64,000 bases of DNA from Rhizobium sp. 007 (GCF_015353075.1 NZ_CP064187.1:496001-560000), one strand, 5' to 3'. Counted from the first letter of the stretch, positions 1 through 10,909 are shown. Made by a program: numbers and translations. Notes: a model not told the origin generated them from the letters alone.

Positions 1-395
1 TCTTCGGCCTAACCTTCGATCAGGCGACGTGGAACGCTGGTTTCGTGCCGAAACCGCCTCACATCTTTCTGCTCGTCACCTTGGAGAAGGAGGGGATGAT
101 GGACGAGCACCGCTATACTGATCACTTCACCTCAGCCACGGAATTCTCCTGGCAAAGCCAGAACAGGACCAAGCAACAATCGAAGCATGGCGAGATGATC
201 CGCGACCATCAAGCACTGGGTCTTCACATCCACTTGCTCGTCCGCAAGACGAAGAAGATCGGGCCCAAGCCGGCACCGTTTATCTATTGTGGCGAAGTGG
301 ATTTCGAAACCTGGACAGGCGAGATGCCGATTACCGTGACATGGCGACTCCGGGAGGCGGTCCCAGTGACGCTTCTGTCACAGCTGAAGAGCTGA
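1..395 (+). CDS. C-terminal end of a DUF3427-type protein (5' partial)
   Basis: The frame is open from base 3 to the TGA at 393-395, so this is the 3' end of a gene starting before the window; about 130 codons are visible. Readable landmarks are an F-L-L-V-T-L strand, a Y-T-D-H-F step, W-Q-S-Q at about 149-160, I-H-L-L-V-R, and a closing P-I-T-V-T-W-R-L. From memory this pattern fits the C-terminal DUF3427 domain that follows superfamily II helicase modules, often with a phospholipase-D-like nuclease, in mobile and defence islands. The catalytic part lies outside the window, so only the tail domain is supported here. Confidence 0.6.
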   Translation, partial: FGLTFDQATWNAGFVPKPPHIFLLVTLEKEGMMDEHRYTDHFTSATEFSWQSQNRTKQQSKHGEMIRDHQALGLHIHLLVRKTKKIGPKPAPFIYCGEVDFETWTGEMPITVTWRLREAVPVTLLSQLKS

Positions 396-621
396 ACAGA
401 ACGCTGATGGGTCGATTAGGCGGCGGGCTGTGTGCGCTAATGCGGAAATGATTTCCGTCTTTAGGTCAACTTGCCGAGACGCCGCGGCAGCTGAGCGCCT
501 CAAGTTGGTCATTCGCACTTTCGACTTGAACTCCCATAAGCTGCCACTATGCAGTGAAGTGACCCGAGTATACAATGACAAGAGGTGGGAATGCGTCGAT
601 GATGCTGCCTAAGAATTGGGG

Positions 622-1113
622 ATGGGGATGCTTCAATGGATCATTCTACTTGTCATTGCGGCCGGCGCAGGCAAGGCCCTTTCTTACTCCGCGACGCTGC
701 AAGAAGCAGGCGCACTCATGGCCGAAAAGCATGGGTTAGGTGTGCAACCGATCCAGTACCAGAATACGCTTACGCCGCCTTGGCTCACAAATTTCACCAT
801 CGCTGTCTGGGTTGCGTTGTTCGCTGATGCGGCGTGGGTTTGGTATTTGAATGGCTGGCAACAAGGTGTCGGTGCTCTGGTAGCGGCAATTATCCTGCCC
901 GCTATGTTTCAAGCCGTGTTACCGCCACGCCGTGGCTCAGGAATGTTCTTGAGGAATGCTTTCCACGCCATGGTAAACCTCCAAGCGGATTATGAACGTG
1001 ATGGCGATCAGGCCCGCGCGCAAGCGATGGCTATCAACGTCGAACTCTTGCTAGCAACGCGACCTGACCTGCTCGATGCCTTCAAACAGAAGGGAAGTAG
1101 GCATGCAGGATGA
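622..1113 (+). CDS. Small membrane protein of unknown function, first gene of the TIR cluster
   Basis: I do not recognise a family. About 163 residues: a hydrophobic N-terminal segment (about 1-20), two further hydrophobic segments near 58-75 and 80-98, then a soluble tail with an alanine- and leucine-rich helical stretch. Possible starts are TTG 616, ATG 622 and ATG 628; 622 is chosen because an AAGAA stretch lies about 8 bases upstream. The stop overlaps the start of the GNAT-like gene by 11 bases, which points to co-transcription with the genes up to 3057. A membrane partner for the downstream TIR protein is possible but unproven. Confidence 0.6.
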   Translation: MGMLQWIILLVIAAGAGKALSYSATLQEAGALMAEKHGLGVQPIQYQNTLTPPWLTNFTIAVWVALFADAAWVWYLNGWQQGVGALVAAIILPAMFQAVLPPRRGSGMFLRNAFHAMVNLQADYERDGDQARAQAMAINVELLLATRPDLLDAFKQKGSRHAG

Positions 1114-1588
1114 TGCCCTGGTCACGTGCGCGCCCGACGAGTTGCCGAAAGATAGCCTTACAAGATTTGTTGAGCTGATCCGTGGGGGTGGCGCTATTCC
1201 TGCTGATCCGGCCAAAGTCGAAAAGCGCCTCCTGAAAGCAAAGGCTCTCGTCTACCTAGAACGTGGTGGAACGATTGTTGGCATTGCAGCTCTGAAAATC
1301 CCTATTGAAAGCTACAGAGCGCGTATAGGTAAAAGCGCTGGGTTTCCGATCCCTGAAAAAGATTATCCCTACGAGCTGGGCTACGTCGTCGTGGATCCTT
1401 CAATGCAGGGGCAGAACTTGTCCCCGAGACTGGCGAACGCAATCGTTGCTCTAGCGGCTGGAGAACGCTTGTTTGCAACCACCTCAAACGCGGCCATGCA
1501 CAAGGTATTGCCACGAGCTGGCTTTGTGAAAAGCGGCCAGGAATATAAAAACGACAATGGTGAAACGCTCACCTTGTATGTCAGATAA
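1103..1588 (+). CDS. GNAT-like acetyltransferase domain protein
   Basis: 161 residues from ATG 1103, which has a GGAAG ribosome site just upstream; an upstream in-frame start at 1076 would lie deeper inside the preceding gene. The core reads E-L-G-Y-V-V-V-D-P then S-M-Q-G-Q-N-L-S-P-R-L, resembling GNAT motif A (acetyl-CoA pyrophosphate loop). It is followed by an N-x-A-M-H-K-V-L-x-x-A-G-F element typical of motif B and the last strand. The substrate cannot be told. It overlaps the membrane protein gene and lies 15 bases before the next ORF, so it belongs to the same unit as the TIR gene. A degenerate GNAT fold used for binding rather than catalysis is an alternative. Confidence 0.6.
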   Translation: MQDDALVTCAPDELPKDSLTRFVELIRGGGAIPADPAKVEKRLLKAKALVYLERGGTIVGIAALKIPIESYRARIGKSAGFPIPEKDYPYELGYVVVDPSMQGQNLSPRLANAIVALAAGERLFATTSNAAMHKVLPRAGFVKSGQEYKNDNGETLTLYVR

Positions 1589-1603
1589 TCAGGGGAGGGG
1601 CTT

Positions 1604-2077
1604 ATGGACGGCTACCGGAAATTGCTGGTCTTAGGGGTGAACGAGGCAATTAAGCAGGGCAGAATATCCCTTGCTGCCCCGCCCGGTGATGCTCCAACCG
1701 ACGAGGATGGTCGCCTGTTTGCCTGTATTGCCGGATATCCGTCCGTGGTACTCTGGAATAGCATCAGCGTGGGCGAGCTGCGTGTTTCAGTTTGGTGGAA
1801 CTACGACCACTCGAAACACCCTCAAGCCGAATCCTCAGGAAACGCACGCGAGATGTTCAGTCTCGGCAGGCCATTAGCGAAAAAAGCCCATTACCCGAAA
1901 TTTGTAGGCGCGACCGCCAGCGCCTGGCTTGAGCGGAAAACCGGCAAGCACCTTCAGGGAAATGGCAAACGCAATATATTCGACACCTATCTTCGGGCTG
2001 ACATGAAGGAAAAGCTTCGTGCTATTCCCGATCCAAATCCGGAAGGCTATGAAGCCGAAGGGCAATTTTTCCTGTAG
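1604..2077 (+). CDS. Hypothetical protein in the TIR cluster
   Basis: 157 residues starting at ATG 1604 behind a GGGGAGGGG ribosome site. No signal peptide or membrane segment is visible. The sequence is soluble and tryptophan/tyrosine-rich in the middle, with a lysine-rich C-terminal third. I do not recognise the family. It sits 15 bases after the GNAT-like gene and 44 bases before the TIR gene on the same strand, so its function is probably linked to theirs. Confidence 0.55.
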   Translation: MDGYRKLLVLGVNEAIKQGRISLAAPPGDAPTDEDGRLFACIAGYPSVVLWNSISVGELRVSVWWNYDHSKHPQAESSGNAREMFSLGRPLAKKAHYPKFVGATASAWLERKTGKHLQGNGKRNIFDTYLRADMKEKLRAIPDPNPEGYEAEGQFFL

Positions 2078-2121
2078 ATTTCGCCGCGCGCTCGCGGATA
2101 TCACAAGGCCACGGAAGGGGG

Positions 2122-3057
2122 ATGGGCATGGCGAAAAAGCACGACGTATTTATCAGTCACGCCTCCCCCGATAAAGACAGCTTTGTGCGCCCCTTTGCTG
2201 AAGCCCTACGCAGACTAGGAGTCAACGTCTGGTACGACGAGTTCTCGATCGGCCTCGGTGACAGCATAGCCGAGGCGATCGAAAAGGGTATCGCCCAGTC
2301 TGCGTTTGGCATCGTGGTCATCAGCCCCCGGTTTATCGATCGGAAATGGACGCAGCATGAATATCGCGCACTGCTGAATCTTAACGTCGAGGAGGATCGG
2401 AAAATTGTACCGATCTGGCTCGGCGTGACGAGAGCTGACGTCGCTGCGTTTAGTCCGTCCCTGGCTGACAAGTTGGCGATCGACACTCAGCACGTCGATG
2501 CTAACGAGGCGGCGATACAAATCCTCCGCCTCGTTAGGCCTGATCTTTACAGCCAGCATCCCCGCGCCGACCTCGAAGAGATGGCTAGTGGTGAGACGCT
2601 CGAAAAACTGCAGAGTGAGATTGAAGAGCTGCGCGAGCAGATGGAGGATTTGCAGGAGCAAATCGAAGAGTACCAATGCCCCTATTGTGGATCTGGTCTC
2701 TCTGACAGGATTCAAGCGCCGGCTGACCCTGAAGAAAAATATTGGGATATGAGGGAAACGTTTGGGTGCGGCTTTCAGCGCTTCGGCGGGACCGTTGAGA
2801 GCCTATGTACAAAGGACCCGCGGTTTCCCAAGTTCGTGGATTACGAAATAATATGTTCTGCGCCACAGACGGAGCGGGATCAATGGCAGTGCCACGCTCG
2901 GCCGAAGACGGAGATGGCAAGAAAAGCGTCGATCCAAAGCTCTTGGGGAAAAACGCAAGACGAGGCCCGCCGTAGACTTGAACTGAACTACGAATATCGA
3001 GCTGGCAAGATCAGCAACCGCGAATGGAACGATAGGCTGTTTGGGCCTGGCGGTTAA
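2122..3057 (+). CDS. TIR domain protein with coiled coil and CxxC zinc motif
   Basis: 311 residues. Residues about 5-135 are a TIR domain: D-V-F-I-S-H-A-S at the first strand, V-W-Y-D-E after it, and a W76-T-Q-H-E80 motif, where the glutamate occupies the position of the catalytic residue of TIR NAD-cleaving enzymes. Residues about 155-184 form a glutamate/glutamine-rich coiled coil, followed at once by C186-P-Y-C189-G, a likely half of a zinc ribbon; C216 and C229 could complete it. The C-terminal 100 residues are unassigned and end in Y-R-A-G-K-I-S-N-x-E-W, a little like a SHOCT motif. ATG 2122 follows a GGAAGGGGG site; ATG 2128 is the alternative. TIR effectors are common in phage defence; that role here is inference from the domain and the island setting. 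Confidence 0.85.
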   Translation: MGMAKKHDVFISHASPDKDSFVRPFAEALRRLGVNVWYDEFSIGLGDSIAEAIEKGIAQSAFGIVVISPRFIDRKWTQHEYRALLNLNVEEDRKIVPIWLGVTRADVAAFSPSLADKLAIDTQHVDANEAAIQILRLVRPDLYSQHPRADLEEMASGETLEKLQSEIEELREQMEDLQEQIEEYQCPYCGSGLSDRIQAPADPEEKYWDMRETFGCGFQRFGGTVESLCTKDPRFPKFVDYEIICSAPQTERDQWQCHARPKTEMARKASIQSSWGKTQDEARRRLELNYEYRAGKISNREWNDRLFGPGG

Positions 3058-3256
3058 TGTCTATAGTAGCTCGGCGCAATCCCCACCCACCGAAGTTTCC
3101 GATCCATTCACGCCGAGGGCGGCTTCGCTACACCATCACGTAAAGAAGGAACGGTTTTCCGTCATCGCAGACATAACCACCACGATGCTGAAGGCTTCAT
3201 CGAGCGTAACGGGTTAAGGCTCAAGAGCTGGCAGCTCGCAACGCGAGTGGTTAAAT

Positions 3257-4225
3257 TTAGAGACTGCCTCTTGCTGTGCTCTCATCCCAGGCCTCTTTCA
3301 TGTTCTTGACGAGCTGTTCACATTCAACCTCGAAGTTCGCGATCGGGATGACGGGCCTGCCCTTCGAAACGTCTCCGTGCTCGGGGACGACGGGACGCGG
3401 TGCCGACTGGAGATCGAGGGTGACAATTGCAGGAGGCTCGGGAGCGAGAGAGACTGGCGCGATAGCGGAGGTATGAGGGGCAATCGGCGGTTGGCCCGCC
3501 TGCGTCGACGTTGACGCGGTGGGTTGGTGGTTCAGCCTTGACCCACCCATGAACTCACTGAGACTTCGGTCGGCGAGGGGGTGTCGATCGTCGACGTCGA
3601 GCAGTGCTTCCGCTCGTCCGCCGAAATAGGCTTTCATCGCCTTCTCGTGGTTCAGGGGATGGGCGTCGATACCGAACTGCTGCATAAGCGCGCGGATGCC
3701 GTCCTGGAAAACACGGCTGTTGGCGACGTGCAACTGCTCGAAATAGTTCGACCGGATAGCGTCGATGTGCGAGGCGGGGACGCCGTTGACGAGAAGAAAG
3801 GTCTGGCCGTTGCAGCCGTCCGCAAGGGTCAGCCGGTGCCGGATGCCGTACATCGCGAGCAACTTGTAGGCCCAGCCATTCTCGAGGTCGAGCTCCAGCT
3901 CTTCGATTTCCGCCGGGCGACCATTCCGTCTAGCAGCGGTGGCGACATTTTCGAGATGCGCCAGCATGCTGTCCCGCTCGTGCTCGAAAAGCTTTTGCAA
4001 TTGCTCCTTCGTGGACATCACTTCCTTCGAATTCATCCTCAGTTCGGCCAAGCGCACGTTGAGTTTTCGGCCAATCATCTGTGCCTTTTTATGATCGGAA
4101 CAATGAAGGCTCAGTGAAAGCCGGTTGCCCGGACGGCACCTGACAAATGAAGTGGGAACACGTGCGCGCCAGTAAAAGATGTTACCGCGGCGAATGAGGT
4201 TTTCGACGTCGTGGCGGACCGCCAT
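3257..4225 (-). pseudogene. Truncated tyrosine-recombinase (integrase) N-terminal remnant
   Basis: The protein opens with N-L-I-R-R-G-N-I-F-Y-W-R-A-R-V-P, the typical start of the integrase family carrying an N-terminal DUF6538-like arm. It ends 322 codons later at A-W-D-E-S-T-A-R, which is where the SAM-like core-binding domain should begin. No catalytic domain (R, HxxR, Y) follows. A one-base shift after T-A-R would read A-V-S-K-F for a few codons before further stops, so frameshift plus decay of the 3' part (3058-3256) is likely. ATG 4225 is preferred over GTG 4264 because homologous starts lie there. Its position beside tRNA-Gln, oriented away from it, supports a former island integrase that could no longer mobilise the island by itself. 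Confidence 0.6.
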
Positions 4226-4383
4226 GCGATAGTTGCCCTTGCCTGCCACCTGCGACGTCACCACACACTTTTCGCGCGGGCATCACCTGTGGGCTACAGT
4301 TCTGGGCATCAGGTCGCCAATGATGCCAAAACGATATCCGGCACGACTGGAAAATCAAGGAATTAAGGGGTTTTAGAGAGAAT

Positions 4384-4457
4384 TGGCTGGGGAACCTGGA
4401 TTCGAACCAAGATCGACGGAGTCAGAGTCCGCTGTTCTACCATTGAACTATTCCCCA
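4384..4457 (-). tRNA. tRNA-Gln(CTG)
   Basis: Read on the minus strand the 74 bases fold as a tRNA. The seven-base acceptor arms T-G-G-G-G-A-A and T-T-C-C-C-C-A pair fully, the discriminator is G and CCA is encoded. The T arm contains G-G-T-T-C-G-A-A-T-C-C. The anticodon loop is C-T-C-T-G-A-C, giving anticodon CTG (reads CAG, glutamine). A U1-A72 first pair is usual for tRNA-Gln. The 3' end faces the integrase remnant, making it the probable insertion site of the island. Confidence 0.95.
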
Positions 4458-4673
4458 GCAGGGCGCGGCCGGCAAAGCGGCTCCGCTGGTGTGCGGCGCT
4501 TATAAACAAAAGCCGGAGGAATGCAAATACTGTTTGGAAAAATTTCTGCGCCCTAATCGGGTGAGGTTGAGCGGGTCTCGATTTTTGAATCCAAAAAGAA
4601 TTTGGCGATTTTGCATCGCGCTGGTATTCTCGCGGCAACGCAAAAATCTAATGAGCGCCTGCTGCATACCGTC

Positions 4674-6281
4674 ATGGACTTGCGCGGCGCGTGGAAAACG
4701 AACGTGGAAGACCCCGAAGGCGGCGCAAAGCCGCAATTTGACGGGGCGTCAGCGGCAGTGCGCAGGGACGGCAAGAAATCCCGGCGCCGAAAGGGCAAAC
4801 GGGGCGGTCAGTCCCGCAACGCGCCTCATGCCGCTTCGCAGGCCCCCTCCGAGACATCCGGAGAGGCAGCGCGCCCGATGGAAGCTGCAGCCGGGAACCC
4901 GGCCCGCAAGCGCAAACGCCGCCGCCGCGGTAACGGCGGCCAGCGGCATGACGGCGCATCCCCAGCTATCCAGCAGCATGAAAAGCCGGCTTCGGCCGCG
5001 CAGGCGGATGGCGACGCTTCATCCAGCCGCCGCAATCGGCGCAAGCATCGCGGAAAGCGCGGCCTGCAGGGCCGTCCGCTGGCGCCTGGCAAGCCGGTCG
5101 GCCAGCCGGGGATCGCCGCCCAGCCTGCCGCCGTTGCCAGGGATCCCGCCATTGCGAGAGCCCCAACAATAGCCAAGGCCAATGGGCATTCCGAGCCTCG
5201 AAACGATGGCTTCAATCGCGGCGGCCGGCCGCCTGAACGCGAGCGCCGCGATCAGGCCGCCGAGCACCCCTGGCCGGACGAACTTTATGCCGCGCTCGAC
5301 CTCGGCACGAACAACTGCCGCCTGCTGATTGCCCAGCCCACCCGGCCGGGCCAGTTCCGCGTCGTCGATGCCTTTTCGCGCATCGTGCGCCTCGGCGAGG
5401 GGCTTGCCGCGAGCGGCCGCCTTTCCAACGAGGCGATGGACCGCGCCGTCGATGCGCTGCGCGTCTGCGCCGGAAAATTGAAAAGCCGCGAGATCCGCCG
5501 CATGCGACTGATCGCCACCGAAGCCTGCCGTCAGGCCGCAAACGGCGCCATTTTCCTCGATCGCGTCGTTGCCGAGACCGGCCTCGAACTCGAGATCATC
5601 GACCGCGAAACGGAAGCCCGCCTTGCGGTATCCGGCTGCTCGTCACTGGTCGGCCGCGAAACGCGTTCCGTCGTGCTTTTCGATATCGGCGGCGGCTCCT
5701 CGGAAATCGCGGTCATCCGCATCGGCGAGAATCGGTTCAGCCGCCTTGCCAATCACATCACTCACTGGACCTCGCTGCCGGTCGGCGTCGTCACGCTTTC
5801 CGAGCGCCACGGCGGGCAGCATGTGACGCCGGAGAGCTTCGAGACCATGGTATCGGAGGTGGGGGGCATGCTTGCGCGGTTCGACTGCCCGGAAATCGAG
5901 GTCGCACATTCCGGCGATTTTCACCTGATCGGCACGTCCGGCACGGTGACGACGCTGGCGGGGGTCCATCTCGACCTGCCGCGCTACGACCGCCGCAAGG
6001 TGGATGGCATCTGGCTTTCGGATGACGAGGTTTCAGCCATGCAGGCGAAGCTTCTCTCGTGGGATTTCGAGAGCCGCGCCGCCAATCCCTGCATCGGGCC
6101 GGACCGCGCTGACCTGGTGCTCGCCGGCTGTGCCATTCTGGAGGCAATTCGCCGCCGCTGGCCGAGCCCGCGCATGCGCGTCGCCGACCGCGGCTTGAGA
6201 GAAGGCCTCTTGACCGACATGATGGCGGACGACGGCGTCTGGCGGCGCCATCGAAACCGCCGCGGCCAGCGCGCAAGGTAG
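4674..6281 (+). CDS. ppx: Ppx/GppA phosphatase family protein with long basic N-terminal extension
   Basis: 535 residues from ATG 4674 (a TTG at 4602 is also in frame). Residues about 205-535 form the ASKHA-fold Ppx/GppA domain. It has the phosphate-1 loop D-L-G-T-N-N-C-R near 209-216, an I-A-T-E-A-C-R segment near 280, D-I-G-G-G-S-S-E near 337-344, and a [10 protein letters not shown] loop further on. The family hydrolyses polyphosphate or pppGpp; which is used here cannot be decided. The first roughly 200 residues are low complexity, rich in Arg, Lys, Ala and Gly, probably disordered and nucleic-acid binding. rlmE follows after 7 bases, so the two form an operon, a pairing seen in related genomes. 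Confidence 0.88.
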   Translation: MDLRGAWKTNVEDPEGGAKPQFDGASAAVRRDGKKSRRRKGKRGGQSRNAPHAASQAPSETSGEAARPMEAAAGNPARKRKRRRRGNGGQRHDGASPAIQQHEKPASAAQADGDASSSRRNRRKHRGKRGLQGRPLAPGKPVGQPGIAAQPAAVARDPAIARAPTIAKANGHSEPRNDGFNRGGRPPERERRDQAAEHPWPDELYAALDLGTNNCRLLIAQPTRPGQFRVVDAFSRIVRLGEGLAASGRLSNEAMDRAVDALRVCAGKLKSREIRRMRLIATEACRQAANGAIFLDRVVAETGLELEIIDRETEARLAVSGCSSLVGRETRSVVLFDIGGGSSEIAVIRIGENRFSRLANHITHWTSLPVGVVTLSERHGGQHVTPESFETMVSEVGGMLARFDCPEIEVAHSGDFHLIGTSGTVTTLAGVHLDLPRYDRRKVDGIWLSDDEVSAMQAKLLSWDFESRAANPCIGPDRADLVLAGCAILEAIRRRWPSPRMRVADRGLREGLLTDMMADDGVWRRHRNRRGQRAR

Positions 6282-6288
6282 GGACAGA

Positions 6289-7008
6289 ATGACCAAGGCA
6301 CCGATCGCGGGCAACCGCACCGGCCGCAAGCTCGGCCAGCGCGTCAAGAAGAAGAAGCTCAAGGCCTCCTCGCGGCAATGGCTGCAACGCCATATCAACG
6401 ATCCCTACGTGCAGCGCGCGCAGCTTGAGGGCTACCGGGCGCGGGCTGCCTTCAAGCTTCTGGAGATCGACGAGAAGCACAATATCCTCAAAGGCGCGCG
6501 CCGCATCATCGACCTTGGCGCCGCACCGGGCAGCTGGTCGCAGATCGCCGCCAAGGTGACGGGCTCGACCGACGAGGATGTCCGCGTCGCGGCCATCGAC
6601 TTTCTGGAAATGGCGCCGCTTCCCGGCGTGACGATCCTGCAGCTCGACTTTCTCGATCCGGACGCGCCGACGAAACTGATGGAAGCGGTCGGCGGTACGC
6701 CGGATCTGGTGATGTCCGACATGGCGGCCCCCACGACCGGCCACCACCGCACGGACCATCTGCGGACGATGCATCTCTGCGAAGTTGCCGCGCATTTTGC
6801 CGTCGACGTTCTGGGCGAAGGCGGCCATTTCCTCGCCAAGACCTTTCAGGGCGGCACGGAGCGCGAATTGCTCAACATGCTGAAGCAGCATTTCCGTCAG
6901 GTGGTGCACGTCAAACCGGCTTCCTCTCGTGCCGAATCGGTCGAGATGTTCCTGCTGGCGAAGGGCTTCAAAGGCCGCAAGCCGGTCACGGACGCTGTGG
7001 AAGCTTGA
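6289..7008 (+). CDS. rlmE: 23S rRNA 2'-O-ribose methyltransferase RlmE (FtsJ)
   Basis: 239 residues, FtsJ family, methylating U2552 of 23S rRNA with SAM in the late 50S particle. The SAM loop is D-L-G-A-A-P-G-S-W (75-83), and the K-D-K-E catalytic set is visible as K56, D144 (M-S-D-M-A-A-P), K184 (F-L-A-K-T-F) and E216 (S-R-A-E-S). The first 30 residues are a lysine-rich tail suited to rRNA binding. It starts 7 bases after the phosphatase gene. Confidence 0.95.
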   Translation: MTKAPIAGNRTGRKLGQRVKKKKLKASSRQWLQRHINDPYVQRAQLEGYRARAAFKLLEIDEKHNILKGARRIIDLGAAPGSWSQIAAKVTGSTDEDVRVAAIDFLEMAPLPGVTILQLDFLDPDAPTKLMEAVGGTPDLVMSDMAAPTTGHHRTDHLRTMHLCEVAAHFAVDVLGEGGHFLAKTFQGGTERELLNMLKQHFRQVVHVKPASSRAESVEMFLLAKGFKGRKPVTDAVEA

Positions 7009-7066
7009 TCTTTGGCTTCGTCTGTGGCGATGATGGCGGCTTGCAGGATTGGAATGCCACTATCTG

Positions 7067-7450
7067 ATGCTACTCTACGTCACTCTCGGAACCAATGACA
7101 TCGAGCGCGCACGGCGCTTCTATGACGCCGTTCTGCCGGTGCTCGGTTACAAGCTTCAGCGTCTCTCTGACGAGGAGATCGGCTACTCCGCCGATGGCGA
7201 CACCCGCTCGCGCCTCTGGATCGTCACGCCGTTCAACCGCCGCCGTGCCACCGCCGGCAACGGTTCGATGATCGCGCTCAGCGCTGAAACGCGCGCGCAT
7301 GTCGATGCGTTCTATGCGGCGGCCCTCGCGGCGGGCGGTACTGATGACGGCAAGCCCGGCTTGCGCTCCTATCATGCGAATTTCTACGCCGCCTATATCC
7401 GCGATCCTGACGGCAACAAGCTTGCCGCCGTCTGCGAAAAGCCGGAATAG
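7067..7450 (+). CDS. VOC family (glyoxalase/bleomycin-resistance fold) protein
   Basis: 127 residues from ATG 7067; an in-frame TTG at 7049 lies too close to the AGGA behind it. The pattern T-L-G-T-N-D-I-E-R-A-R-R-F-Y-D at the start and Y-I-R-D-P-D-G-N-K-L at the end is the single beta-alpha-beta-beta-beta VOC module, with a metal-ligand-type acidic residue near the C-terminus. The substrate is unknown; members include dioxygenases, lyases and resistance proteins. It is convergent with the exporter gene that ends at 7457. Confidence 0.8.
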   Translation: MLLYVTLGTNDIERARRFYDAVLPVLGYKLQRLSDEEIGYSADGDTRSRLWIVTPFNRRRATAGNGSMIALSAETRAHVDAFYAAALAAGGTDDGKPGLRSYHANFYAAYIRDPDGNKLAAVCEKPE

Positions 7451-7456
7451 CAGGGC

Positions 7457-8878
7457 TTATTTCACCGCTTGTTGCTCGGTCTCGATGGCTGGGCCGATCC
7501 GCTTGGCGCGATGGCCCGAAACCAGCGCCCCTGCATTCCTGTCCATGCGAATGAAGGGGATCATCGCTACGACCGTCAGTCCGGCGATGACGTAGAAGGC
7601 CAGATGGAAGTCGGCGACCTGCAGTGCCTCGCCGCGGAAATAGATGGATGTCTCGAGGATCGCTGCGGCCACGGCAACGCCGAGCGCGAGGCTGATCTGC
7701 TGCATCACCGAGCTCATCGATGTGGCCTGGCTCGCTTCTCGATCCTCAATGTCCGCAAAGGCCAGCGCGTTCACGCCGGTGAACATGAACGAGCGCGAGA
7801 AGCCGCCGATGAGCAACACCGTGATGATGACGAGATGCGGCGTTGCGGGCGTGAAGAAGCCTGTCGTGATTGTGACGATCGTTGTGACCGCGGCTGCCGA
7901 AAGAAGCGTCGCGCGGAAGCCGGTGGCGGCGAAAACGCGCCGTGCCATGAATTTGGTAGTGATCGCGCCGATTGCGCCGGAAAAGGTGATGAGGCCGGAC
8001 TGGAACGGTGTCAGGCCAAAGCCGAGCTGCAGCATCAGCGGCGTCAGGAAGGGCATGGCGCCGACGCAGATGCGGAACAGGTTGCCGCCAGTCGTCGCAG
8101 TGCGGAAGGTCGGGTTGCGGAAGAGGTTCAGGTTCAGGATCGGGGCTGGGTGGCGCTTGGCGTGGCGCACATAAAGATAGCCGCAAAGGAAGCCGGTCAA
8201 GGTGGATGTGACACCGATTGCCGGCGGCAGCGCCGGAAGGCTTACGACCGAGAGGCCGAAAACGACACCCGCGGCGGAAAGCGAGGTCAGCATGAAGCCG
8301 GTGAAGTCCAGTTTCGGCGGCATGGTTGCTTCAACCTCCGGCAGAAAGATTGTTGCAAGCCAGACGCCGATGATGCCGACCGGCACGTTGATCAGGAAGA
8401 TCCAGTGCCAGCTGAAATAGGTGGTGATGAAGCCGCCGAGCGGCGGACCGGCGAGCGGACCGACAAGGGCGGGAATCGTCAGCAGCGCCATGGCGGAAAC
8501 CAGTTCGCTCCGCTGGGTGGTGCGCAGGAGAACGAGCCGGCCGACCGGCGTCATCATCGCGCCGCCCATGCCTTGCAGGAAGCGGGCGAAGACGAACTCG
8601 ACCAGATTGGAAGATGCTGCACAGAAGATCGAGCCGATGACGAAGACGCAGATCGCAAGCCGGAAGATGCGCTTGGCGCCGAACCTGTCCGCCATCCAGC
8701 CGCTGACTGGAATGAAAACCGCAAGCGACACCATGTAGGAGGTCAGCGCCAGCTTCAGCGTGATCGGCCCGACATGCAGGTCGCTGGCGATCGCGGGCAG
8801 GGCGGTCGAAATGACGGTGGAATCCATCTGCTCCATGAAGAGCGCGACGGCGAGGATCAGCGGAACAATGCGGTTCAT
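7457..8878 (-). CDS. DHA2 (EmrB/QacA-type) major facilitator drug exporter
   Basis: 473 residues from ATG 8878, after an AAGG site; in-frame sequence further upstream is arginine- and proline-rich and not membrane-like. The N-terminal helix carries F-M-E-Q-M-D-S-T-V-I-S-T-A-L-P, the DHA2 signature. It is followed by G-W-M-A-D-R-F-G-A-K-R (loop 2-3 motif A) and G-P-L-A-G-P-P-L-G-G-F (motif C of antiporters). About 13-14 hydrophobic segments can be counted. It probably exports toxic organic compounds with proton exchange across the inner membrane. No regulator is adjacent. Confidence 0.88.
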   Translation of the reverse strand: MNRIVPLILAVALFMEQMDSTVISTALPAIASDLHVGPITLKLALTSYMVSLAVFIPVSGWMADRFGAKRIFRLAICVFVIGSIFCAASSNLVEFVFARFLQGMGGAMMTPVGRLVLLRTTQRSELVSAMALLTIPALVGPLAGPPLGGFITTYFSWHWIFLINVPVGIIGVWLATIFLPEVEATMPPKLDFTGFMLTSLSAAGVVFGLSVVSLPALPPAIGVTSTLTGFLCGYLYVRHAKRHPAPILNLNLFRNPTFRTATTGGNLFRICVGAMPFLTPLMLQLGFGLTPFQSGLITFSGAIGAITTKFMARRVFAATGFRATLLSAAAVTTIVTITTGFFTPATPHLVIITVLLIGGFSRSFMFTGVNALAFADIEDREASQATSMSSVMQQISLALGVAVAAAILETSIYFRGEALQVADFHLAFYVIAGLTVVAMIPFIRMDRNAGALVSGHRAKRIGPAIETEQQAVK

Positions 8879-10907
<2,029 letters not shown>

Positions 10908-10909
10908 TC

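Larger units (their letters stand above)
1..4383. mobile_element. Right end of a tRNA-Gln-associated genomic island (left end outside window)
   Basis: The tRNA-Gln gene at 4384-4457 has its 3' end facing this stretch, and the first gene after it (4225-3257, same strand) is an integrase-like N-terminal fragment. That is the classic layout of an element inserted at a tRNA 3' end. The genes between 1 and 3057 are accessory types (DUF3427, TIR, GNAT, unknowns), and their base composition looks lower in GC than the guaB or groEL region. The other attachment site is not in the window, so the size of the island and its exact junction are unknown. The island call is inference from layout and gene content. 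Confidence 0.65.

Noticed and set aside
430..612. 60-codon ORF before the island membrane-protein gene, and an opposing 67-codon ORF
   Set aside because: Neither has a good ribosome site or any recognisable motif; they overlap on opposite strands. The 396-621 gap is left without a gene.
3058..3256. A separate small gene after the TIR gene
   Set aside because: All frames are broken; best explained as decayed integrase or island debris.
4363..4638. Minus-strand ORF with the string M-V-E-Q-R-T-L-T-P-S
   Set aside because: This is the tRNA-Gln sequence translated; a well-known annotation artefact.
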